A stretch of DNA of 64,000 bases from Nannobrachium achirus (Eukaryota; Chordata; Actinopteri; Myctophiformes; Myctophidae): positions 37,118,340 to 37,182,339 of the forward strand of contig OY997642.1 in NCBI GenBank assembly GCA_963921795.1, read 5' to 3'. Shown here one piece after another: positions 54,780 to 64,000 of this stretch. Position 1 is the first letter of the stretch. Every line of letters begins with the position of its first letter. The position numbers were made by a program, and so were the translations under genes. A model generated the notes under the pieces. The model worked only from the letters and a program-made list of their open reading frames with translations, did no database searches and was not told where the DNA came from.

Positions 54780-57700
54780 TTCTCACATTATTGATGCATA
54801 TACAGTAAATATTTACCCATAATGCAGCAGCAGCAACAACAATAACAACTGTATTCCATGCAAACTTTTGCAGAGGTCTTCAAAAGTACATTATGTATAG
54901 GTACAACAGAGTGTATGGTCTCCAATGGGGGGGAAAAACGTGTTCTTTTTATTTGGGATTGATTATGATCATTTTGTGTCTGAAGTGATAATCACAGATA
55001 GACTGAGTGATAGACAAACCAATTGACAACCATGGTCTGTGAATTTGTAAAACCTAATGGATAAAATAGGCAATCTACAAGCTCACAACACAACGTAAGC
55101 TTAGAACTGCTATTTTCAAAAAAATCTTGCTTAATTTGAAAAGTTAATCTTGCATGGGGGCTCCCAGGCCAAATACACATTAATTTGGGGGTTCTTGACG
55201 TTTGAGAACCAGTGATGTAGGCAGTGAGGAAAATAAATTGGCAGCACCTATGATGCTGATTGGAGAGTAAAACATTGTTTGCATACATGTGTACTGTACA
55301 CTGTACTGTGCATGGTATATTGCAGTTGAGAGGTCTGTAACTGGCCTGTCAGCAGGAGCTTTCCACTTTCCACTTACAACAAGGTCGCTGGTACTGGGAC
55401 CTTTGAAACCATGTTTTCATTTAACAGAAAATGACTGGAGCTCATGGAGGAAAAGCAGAGTCTATGTCAATAGCCAACAGTGTGCATGGATAAGAAATTG
55501 CTGGACTGGCTGATAACACACAAACTACATTTCACTCTATTCAATACCTGTAGGCTAATGGATAAAATTGATGTTTTTCATCATTTCACACAAATAACAC
55601 AGTGAGTTTGGGCCTTTTCACCAACATGTGAATGTAAATAAACTGTTGCCTAGTCAGTCTCAATGTCTTCCAAAACTACTCATGTGAAATATAAATATAT
55701 AAATGATTTAATGACTTATTTGCGATATACATTTCACGGGAGACCGAACCAATATGATTTGAAGGTAAATAAAGGGATTTATTGACTTATTTGCAATTGC
55801 AATATACCTTTCACTGGAAACCATATCTCACAAATATTGTAACCTATCAGTTACATTTATTTCAAAGGGTATGTGATGCAAACAGCCAGGTGCCTGGGCT
55901 GAAAGCGTAAGATCAAACATCATGTCAACACTGTGGAAGCACTTTAAACTGGGGGCCTAAAGCAACTCACAATGCGCTCTGACTGCAGCCCTGACTGCAA
56001 TTACAGTGACATTTTGCTAACATTTCTTGTACGGTAGCTGATTGCAGTCATTTGATGTTTGCTCAGTGTCACTGCTTGACAGTACACTGAACTGATTCAA
56101 AAGGTCAGGTACTGTGCAAGGTGCTATGTTGGGTGCCCATTTACAAACTGTTTTGAGTGTCACTGCACAGCATTTGGCCATATTTCAGTCAGTGTCATAT
56201 TTCACTTCATACCACATTAAAGAGATTGTTAGAGGAAGAAGGAAGGCCATAAAGTTTACTTGACAACAGCGTATTTAACTCCTGCATGAGTGCTTTGTTT
56301 ACTTGAAAACAGACAGTTGATGATGCAAGTAATTATTATTTCCTGTTTATGTCTGGCTCAATGCCATGCAGACGAGTAGGACTGGTTGACAACATTAATT
56401 AAGGTATTTGGAGCAGACCACATTGCTGGGACGGCACATAACGAATAAAAGTATTTAAAGTAGGCTATGTGCATCCAGTGTTGTTATCGGTATAACCGGT
56501 GCTGACATACACTTATTAATTGGTGAGAAAAGCTTCAAACCCTAGTTTGTACCTGAATTTTGTCAGTTCCAATCCAGACCAGAAGACTGGCTGAACTGCA
56601 ATGGTTTGTTTTGGAACAACTTGCAGATTTTCAGCTGTCATTAGATTATGTGCTTATTGCTTAATGCTACTGAGCTGATGCAGCAGTCCAAGTGAGTCTC
56701 TACCCACTCTTATCTTGGACATGAATTGGCACAAATTTGCCCTCTGCTGCAATGAGAGGATTTCTTACTCTTTGCTGGAAAATCTTGAGCTGTGAACTGC
56801 ATACTTACAAACCCATAAGCCCCAGAGGTTTGCAATGAAACTAATAAAGGTCCTTTTAAGAAATCCTGCCTTCTCGCAGCAGCCAGAAGCCATGTGCCAG
56901 GCACTAGGCCCTGCCCAAAATCTGAGCTGCATCCAAATCACGTAAACAAAATGCACCAGATGTGCCGAAAGCCACTGATTCAGCTGCAATAATTTAGGAA
57001 ATTAACTTTGTGCTGCCTATATACTACTTGCATTAGGGATTAGGCAGCACTATGGGTCTAGGGAGCTCCTGTATTTTCGAAAATGCAATCCCGTGGGCAA
57101 CAGTGGGGGGAGGGCTCTGTCCGAATCCTCTGTCAATGGGCAAGGCAGCTACATGGCTGAGAATTTTCACAAGTCAACGCAATTGAGGTACTCTGGGATT
57201 TCAGGAATGCTGCCCACATGGAATTCTGAGCCACAATATTCATACAGCAGGTAACTGGAGTAAAGAAGACCCTACAGGTCAAGACTTCAACGGGGTGTTG
57301 TAGCAGTCAGTCCATGTGTCTTGGACAGGACTGACTGATATTACCACCAGTGTTCTTACAGTGTTTAAGATCGTTTGTCGGTATGTTTCAAAAGGCCCAA
57401 GTACAGTATATTGAGTTTCACAAAGAAAACAGTGTAGGTGCTGGACATTGAGAACAAGGGTAAGTCATATAAGCCTTCATATCCTATCAACAGTTGATAT
57501 ACATTGATGTTAATCATAATATTTGACACATGACTTCACACAGTATATTAGATACCATCGCCACGTCTCTTAGACTTCGGTCTCTTGGCATTCAGCTGAA
57601 ACTTGACAACTTCCCACTTGCAGCAACATTCTTCTTTTCATATGTTCACTGAGATCAAAATGAAAGGAACCAAGGGCAAGATTTATACGTCTGTAGAAGA

Positions 57701-57780
57701 GATCAGAACAATAAGATCCCCCATTTACTCACATTCCTGCACTTTAAAACAGTATTATAGGTGTCATTTAAGAATGTGCC
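54780..57780. other. No gene seen
   Basis: Palindrome relic at 55064-55119 and a GGGGGTTCTTGACG..GAGAACCAGTG terminus near 55185-55215. 55300-57780 has no recognised exon or element. Confidence 0.55.
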
Positions 57781-58014
57781 CTTTCTTAACCACGTGACCC
57801 TAACGTCCCTATTCTGGGGCGAACATTTATAAAAATAGACGATCTGCAATTCAGCTCACAACACAATGTGTTATTTTCACCAAAGATCTGGTGTAGAGGG
57901 AAAAAGGGAACGGAACAAGTACAGAGCCCTGGGAGACCCCGTTACACTAAGCATATTCATATTGCGTCTGCTTTATGTCCTTAAGATAACCCATGCTGAG
58001 AAGTATAATTATTG

Positions 58015-58240
58015 GTGAATGTCAAAGCGAACGTTTGTAACTCAAATTTTGCTTCTCGGTGGTCCCTGGAACTAGATATTTTGAAATGGGGGTCCGTGGC
58101 CACATAAATATGATTTTGGGGGTCCTTCACATGAAAAGGTTCGAGCACCACTGACATAGTAGTCTCTCAAGAACAGACTAACTGAGCTCCAGTTAAGTGA
58201 AAAGGACCTTTTCTTTGACGATGGCTGGCCAGATTGCCGA
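58015..58240. repeat. Segment duplicated at 59285-59512
   Basis: Shares GGTCCCTGGAACTA, ATGGGGGTCCGTGGCC, TTGGGGGTCCTTCACATGAA, TAGTAGTCTCTCAAGAACAG and GTGAAAAGGACCTTTTCTTT in the same order and orientation with 59285-59512. The left part ends like a CCACTG hAT-like terminus, and the duplication continues about 75 bp past it into flanking DNA. Confidence 0.9.
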
Positions 58241-58330
58241 CATAGAAACATAGGTTTTTTCCAAAAATCTTAGAAGGATTCAAAAGACACTTATAGAATC
58301 GGGTCAAAATTCTAATTTTCACGATTTTTC

Positions 58331-58403
58331 AAAAATAGCAGATCTACAAGCTCGCAGCGCGGCACTCGGTGCCGCGCTGTGAGCTTGTATATCTGCTATT
58401 TTT
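58331..58403. repeat. Palindromic module with 35-bp arms
   Basis: AAAAATAGCAGATCTACAAG onward to CGCGGCAC, a 3-nt tip (TCG), then the complement, with two mismatches over 35 pairs. The longest nearly perfect stem in the window. Confidence 0.95.
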
Positions 58404-58677
58404 CAATAGTTAAAGCATAAAATAATGAAACACAAAATGTGTACCCGTTCTAAATGGGTTAACACACATTATGAGACTGACTCATGGCCCTCTCCAAACT
58501 GAGCAATGTGTCAGTCATTATGAAAAAGGTGACCGTGTGATTAAGGCTGGGTTATATTTCTATCAGAGAATTTGAAGAATCCAGATAGGATTGCTTCCTG
58601 AAGTTAACCACATGAACCCTATTCTCGGCATGTCATAATAGGTCGACATTCAGGGAAATTAGGTAAGCATTCAGCAA

Positions 58678-58743
58678 AATACAGCTGATCCACAAGCTCA
58701 AAACGTGCCGTGGCACGCTATGAGCTTTAGATCGGCTATTTTC
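58678..58743. repeat. Palindromic module, worn copy
   Basis: ACAGCTGATCCACAAGCTCA, tip ACGTGCCGTGGCACG, then TGAGCTTTAGATCGGCTATT. Lies between the two copies of the 58015/59285 duplication. Confidence 0.85.
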
Positions 58744-59159
58744 GGTAAAAGAATTTTGGTGTATGGGGAAAAAAGAATGAGGACGCCAAGTATAGACCCC
58801 TGGGACCCCGGTCAACGAAGTATATGCTATAGTGTTCAAGTGGTTAACTGTGTAGTTCTCCACCACTGTAAAGCACAAGCAGTGCTCTAAAATATCAAGC
58901 GTATAATGATACGTTGTGAGGGCCATGTTTGCCCCTAAAAGTTGACTCTGTGAGGAGAGACTCCAGTTAATCCGGGGAAAATTCAGGCAAACATGTGGTA
59001 ACTGTCCAGTGACGACAGTGGGTGACCTTCTCACGATATGAGAAGGTTAGAAGTATACGGGAACTGAATTCCAAGTCAGTAACACCCAGATGATACTTAC
59101 AGTAAAGTGATGTTAAACTTTGGTAGAGGTCAGGGTTGTAGAGTGAGTAGGCCTAGAAT

Positions 59160-59275
59160 TATTGACTGCTTTAACTATTGAAAAATAGCAGATATACAAG
59201 CTCACAGCACGGCACTCGGTGCCGCGCTGCGAGCTTGTAGATCTGCTATTTTTGAAAAAGTCGTGAAAATTTGTG
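59160..59275. repeat. Palindromic module, inverted relative of 58316-58425
   Basis: TTTAACTATTGAAAAATAGC ... GCTATTTTTGAAAAAGTCGT corresponds to the reverse complement of 58316-58425 including the unique flanks (CGATTTTTCAAAAATAG and CAATAGTTAAAGCATAAAAT). Arms 59181-59215 and 59219-59253, tip TCG. Confidence 0.9.
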
Positions 59276-59284
59276 CAAATCTTT

Positions 59285-59512
59285 GAATATACATTTTCAA
59301 AGCGAAAATTTGTAACTCAAATTTTGCTTCTGGGTGGTCCCTGGAACTAAATATTTTGAGATGGGGGTCCGTGGCCAAATAAATATCATTTTGGGGGTCC
59401 TTCACATGAAAAGGTTTGAGAACCACTGCCATAGTAGTCTCTCAAGAACAGACCAACTGAGCTCCAGTTAAGTGAAAAGGACCTTTTCTTTGACGATGGC
59501 TAGCCAGATTGC
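59285..59512. repeat. Second copy of the 58015-58240 segment
   Basis: Direct copy about 1.27 kb to the right, over 90% similar by eye. Confidence 0.9.
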
Positions 59513-61360
59513 TGAAGCCTAGTTAATTGTTCTTCCTCTCCATTCATCTCATTGTATAGTGAACAGATCTCATATCGACCCATACTACAGAATACAAAGA
59601 AAGTAGATTATGCCCAGAGTCCCTGTTCCTTTTTCCTCCGCCTGATGATAAACTTAATGTCACCTTCACTCGCCTAACACAGATACTGGTGACCTAGCAA
59701 TGTATGTGGGCCTGTGATGATTTCTCTCATATTCATTTATTTGCTAAAAGTATGATAATGAGTCCTTTTTTTCCATGAAATGAGTGACATATATTATACA
59801 CACTAACAGAGCACAGACTTATAAACATTTCTATCGATATTTGGACTTTGGAGAATCATGCCAATCAACCAACATTCTACAAAAGTTCAGCATGGATAAT
59901 CCTCTAAATTTAAATAGCATAATTGTTAGTGTAGTTTCACTTCAATGTAAAAACCAAAAGTACCCACGGTAAAAGGGCACATTACACACATAATGTGACA
60001 GAATATCTTATATCTGTGGCCTGTCATCCACCTACTCTCAAATGAATGGAGGACATTGCTGTGTAATGGGAGTTAGTAAAACCAAATGCATACTCCATAC
60101 TACAGAGCCATAGTACGACGATTTGATCATTTCAACGTTGCTAAAGGGCAGTTACTTTCATTATTAGACTGACTTGATTAAGTCCTTGCAGCCAATGCAA
60201 CATGTACGTAGGCCTACCTAATATTTAAACCAATGCTCTCTTTACATCCAAAGTTAAAAATTCACCAGAGGAAATAGAAAACATTTAGGAGATAAATCTG
60301 GGTTACGTTGTTCATTTGAATTTAATTACAATCAGACTAACAATCTGAAAAATGTATGTCCTTTCTCAACGGAATTGTAACTGTAAACCCGGGGATTCTG
60401 TGCCTACAGTAGTCTTCCACTTGAGAAACTAAACATCTACTGCTCATACAAGAGATAATTCTTGCTTGGCCAAGGAAGATATAGAGTACCAAAGTCTGAT
60501 GTAAAAAAATAAAAAAATCTTTTAAATATACAACAATATACAGTCAATTCGATTTCCATTGTCTCTCACCCTCCCAACGGAGAGGTAATTGAACCAGTGT
60601 CCAAAAACAGTAAAGATGGGGGCGCATCTAGTGTCCAATCCGGTGCTGTGCTTCAAATAACTTAATGTAGTTATATTGTATTGTATTGTATTGTATTAAC
60701 TCTATTATAAAGATTGGTTAAAATAAAAATGTATTCATTACAATGAGTTAGCTTTAACAATCAGTGTAAGCAAAGGCAGCCAACTGACAGACTGAGACAA
60801 AAACTGGGAGTGCGAGGTGTTTGAGCTCTCCCAGAACACTAATGAAACCTGATGAGAGAAGGGAACCAGATTGTAACAGATCGTAAATGTTTGGACTGCA
60901 CAAGTAAATAAGGGATGAAATACTTCCTTCAATGCAAGTTAAAGCACTGTAGTATTGAATCAACATAAGTTGAAGTTATCCAGTGGAAAAAGCTAGTCGA
61001 GTTATTGTCACAAAATGTGAATATTTGAATGCTTTCAGTATTCAGATAGCTGAACTGACATGTATAAAATGTGTATAACATATCGCTTATGAAGGGATAA
61101 CCCCAAATGTTGAAACGTTAGGTCATTTTACTCTACTAATATTTGAATATTTGTCATATCCGACCTGTTTTCTTTTTTCTTTCTAGCTCTATTATTTTCC
61201 CCTTTCTTGAAAACTGCAAATGATGGGAGCTTGATATGACTAAAAAAACTTTTTGCACACCTGTGGTGACAATAAAGTTGAAGTTGGAGTTGAGATGAAG
61301 TGGAGTTGCACGTTACTTTGGTAGCTCATTACTAATATAGCTAGCTATCTTGTTTCATCT
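59513..61360. other. No gene seen; possible retroelement tail at 61265
   Basis: (TTGTA)n near 60676-60700. GTGACAATAAAGTTGAAGTT at about 61265 has the form of a retrotransposon 3' tail with a repeating GAAGTTG end. No exon recognised. Confidence 0.5.
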
Positions 61361-61731
61361 CTTCCCAAAGACAGAGATCTCCGTCTTTTCAAAAGTAGGC
61401 ACTTTTGTGCCATAGATGGAGATCTCCGTCTATTGCTCTTTAATAATTCATCTTATTAATATTGCCGTCCTGTACTGTCCGGAGCGATCCTCGAACAATG
61501 CGCACATGTGCGATCGCCGTCGGAAAACACGGTACTAAAAACACTACAAAACGCTGGCAGTAAACCTGTTGGATTAATTCAAAAAAGCTGGCACAGAGTG
61601 TTGCAGTTATAGACACACAGACACACAGTATCTTCCCTTAATACATTTACAATTCACAATTGTTAACAAATATGAATATTATCCAGAGAAACGCATAAAG
61701 CGCAAGGCCAGAGTGAAAGAACACAGTGTTG

Positions 61732-61733
<2 letters not shown>

Positions 61734-61796
<63 letters not shown>
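61734..61796. repeat. (GT)n microsatellite
   Basis: About 31 GT units with CG interruptions at the right end. Confidence 0.96.
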
Positions 61797-61799
<3 letters not shown>

Positions 61800-63133
61800 G
61801 TGCGTGCGTACTGTGTGCATGCATGTTCCTGGGTCCTGCCAGTGTTGCCTGCCCAGTCCTTATTCACCATTTCAGCTAATCACCACTCTCAGTGATTACA
61901 CCTGCCACTCATCAGCTCATCGCCTTTCTTGCACATAAACATCATCTCTTCACCCACTCTTTGTCAGATCATCGTTTGACCTCTAGTGATAGTGACATAC
62001 TTCAGACCTCCAGAGATTAGTGATTGGTTCATTGTCTGCCTGTTCACTTGCTTGCCATTACAGCCTGCCCATGCCATTTACCTTCGCTCCTCGACTCCCA
62101 TCCTGTGCAAATAAATGCTCTTAAAACCTCACCTTATCGCCTGTGTTTATTTTACTGTTCTGCATTTGATTTGCTCGGAACTCCATAATAGCGGCTTTAG
62201 CTGAATTATTCTTTGAAAAAAACTAATTTGTTTAAGACATTTCAAGATAATTATCTTTCACTCGGTCACACAAACATGCACACATGCACTCACGCATGTA
62301 TTTGCATGCAAGCATGTGCACGCCAATCTTGTGCAGTCAGTCAGGCGATCAGAGATGTCAATACTGATATGGTCTGGTGGTGACATCTAAATTCAATGTA
62401 GGGAGTAACTGGGTGAAGTAATTTGGGGATAAAAACAAAAAACGTTATTGCAGAACCAATGCAACCAACTGCAATTATGGCGGTCATTCATATTGGGACT
62501 GATATGGTTTGTTTTCAAAACAGTGGGCGTAGGGTTTGGCAGCGGCCGTTTTCTCCTCTGTTCTCCATATATTGATTTTACATTTCCCTAGGCGCATCAG
62601 TAGGCAGAGATCGCTGATTGTCTGGCTAGGCAAAACTATGTGCACACTGGCTACTGTTCCTGTGCATATGGCACAGGAACATGTGTGCGTGCACACCCAC
62701 AAAACAAAAGAAACAGACATTTGGGATTAGTTAGGTACACACAGTACCAAAGAAACTCAATGTACCAGGAAGGTTCAATGTGTATGTGAGCTAGCTCTGC
62801 TGCAAATTATCACTATACTTAGTGCAGACTATAGTACTTGTCTGACCATCCATCCATTCATCTATCTTTCCCTTCCTAGATGAACTTTATTTTGCCGCGC
62901 TACTCCTCCCACAGTTTTTCTGGCACGCACTTGGGCTATTATGTCAAATCGACCGCCTTCATCAGGAATCGAGTCCTTGCATTTTGCTAAGAGATACGTT
63001 ACATTGTTTAATTTATATATTTAGTGAATTGATTTTCTCCATTGACTTTAATCAAACTTTTTAACTTTTCCCCAATATGGAGATGACTGACATCATAGAT
63101 GTTTGACATCATAGACCACATGAGACTGACACA
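61797..63133. other. No gene seen
   Basis: Unremarkable AT-rich sequence; short ORFs have no family resemblance. Confidence 0.55.
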
Positions 63134-63561
63134 TAGGGATGGTCCGATCAGGTTTTTTGGAACCGATCACCGAGCACCGATCACAAAAGTTTGATCACCC
63201 GATACCGATCAATCACCGATCCGATCAAGTTATTATTTATATATTATTTATATTTTCTAAATGTTAATGTTTTAACTTTAATTAATTAATTCACTCATGA
63301 ATTCATTTATATATTTGCCTTATAGTTATTTACCAGCATTACTATGTATTTATTATCATAGCAGTAACTAATTATTCCTTCAGCACTGTGGAAATCAATA
63401 CCCCAATGGCCTCAAGTGGGCATACTGAACGGCTGGTTGATCGGATGCACCGATCGGATCGGATCGGTGAATTTACCTTTTGATCTAAACCACCGATTAT
63501 CGCCGATCACGCTTTGATCGGCCCGATCCGATCCATTGCCGATTGATCGGTAACATCTCTA
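63134..63561. mobile_element. MITE rich in CCGATC (TAGGGATGGTCCGATCA ends)
   Basis: Ends TAGGGATGGTCCGATCA and TGATCGGTAACATCTCTA are inverted repeats with a one-base offset. Both flanks of the element are dense in CCGATC/GATCGG, while the middle is AT-rich with TTTATATA. A target duplication was not found. Confidence 0.7.
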
Positions 63562-64000
63562 TATGGGCATTCCAAGATATGGGCTTAATACTGATGTCAT
63601 CAGGGATCTCCATATATGGGCATATATGGACGGAATGGTTATTACCGCTCAAACAGGGACAAGGACTGACAGATACAGAGATATTGCAACCACACTTGCA
63701 ATTTTCAATTGCATCTTTCTAGTATTATTTATTATTATTGTTGTTGTTATTAACATTGAGAAAGCACTACTGCTAATTATTACTATATTATTATTACTGC
63801 TGCTGCTGTTGTGATTATTATTGGGATAAAGGTGGCAAAGAATGATCATTAGATCTAATTATTTACAGAAATAATTAAGTAAGAACAAAATTAATTAATT
63901 GTATTGCTTCTTTAGTTTTAAGTCTATACCGTGTTAGCCTCGGAAATCCAGGCTTCTTTTGGCAATCGGAAGAAAAAGAAGCCTGGGCGATCGCGTTATG
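63562..64000. other. Right edge: no gene; partial inverted-repeat element
   Basis: (TTA)n/(TAT)n-like sequence at 63720-63810. TTAGCCTCGGAAATCCAGGC at 63935 starts an element whose inner arms CCAGGCTTCTTTT/AAGAAGCCTGG pair; it continues to the edge. Confidence 0.5.

Noticed and set aside
60567..60650. Minus-strand frame MRPHLYCFWTLVQLPLRWE before GTGAGAG as a signal exon
   Set aside because: Splice phase is 1 at the only GT, whereas exon E1 needs phase 0, and the peptide is a poor signal sequence.

Overview
This window is teleost fish nuclear DNA. It is AT-rich, its genes are split by GT-AG introns, it carries long (CA)n microsatellites, and it is packed with small inverted-repeat elements and LINE fragments of kinds I associate with ray-finned fish. 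Nothing in it looks bacterial, organellar or viral.

The main gene is a parathyroid hormone receptor 1 (pth1r, class B GPCR) on the minus strand. Twelve coding exons can be placed exactly, from 40429 (first mature extracellular residues) down to the stop codon at 9131. Every splice phase joins, and the exons sum to 1539 nt (512 codons plus stop). The order is exon E1, E3, the glycosylated exon, TM1, TM2, TM3, TM4, extracellular loop 2, TM5, TM6/7, TM7 and the cytoplasmic tail ending in ETVM. The mammalian optional exon E2 is absent: E1 joins E3 directly in frame. The signal-peptide exon and promoter were not found and should lie upstream, at higher coordinates or outside the window. On the plus strand at the left edge (4343-4521) is a terminal coding exon with a Lys/Glu-rich tail. 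It resembles the C-terminus of tmie, a neighbour of PTH1R in human 3p21. The two genes converge tail to tail about 4.6 kb apart.

Layout: 1-4342 is the last intron(s) of the tmie-like gene, with a 21-bp minisatellite and MITEs. 4522-9130 is intergenic or 3' UTR sequence. 9131-26095 is the exon-rich part of pth1r. 26096-40326 is a 14.2-kb intron holding a young 5'-truncated Tx1/L1-like LINE (29784-32846) flanked by a perfect 17-bp target-site duplication. 40430-64000 has no exon I can defend and is a mosaic of MITEs, SSRs and old retroelement ends.

The most unusual signal is a dispersed palindromic module. Its core reads AATAGCAGATCTACAAGC, then a variable self-complementary tip, then the reverse complement. 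I see about 20 full or partial copies in 64 kb. It sits inside several MITE families whose terminal inverted repeats differ, some with clear 8-bp duplications. Arms are perfect over 21-25 bp in some copies and about 35 bp long in others, while the tips differ between copies yet stay palindromic. Other notable items are a TTAA MITE nested in a hAT-like MITE with its natural empty site elsewhere in the window, and a TTAA element carrying a GC-rich, CCAAT/YY1-like promoter-like interior.
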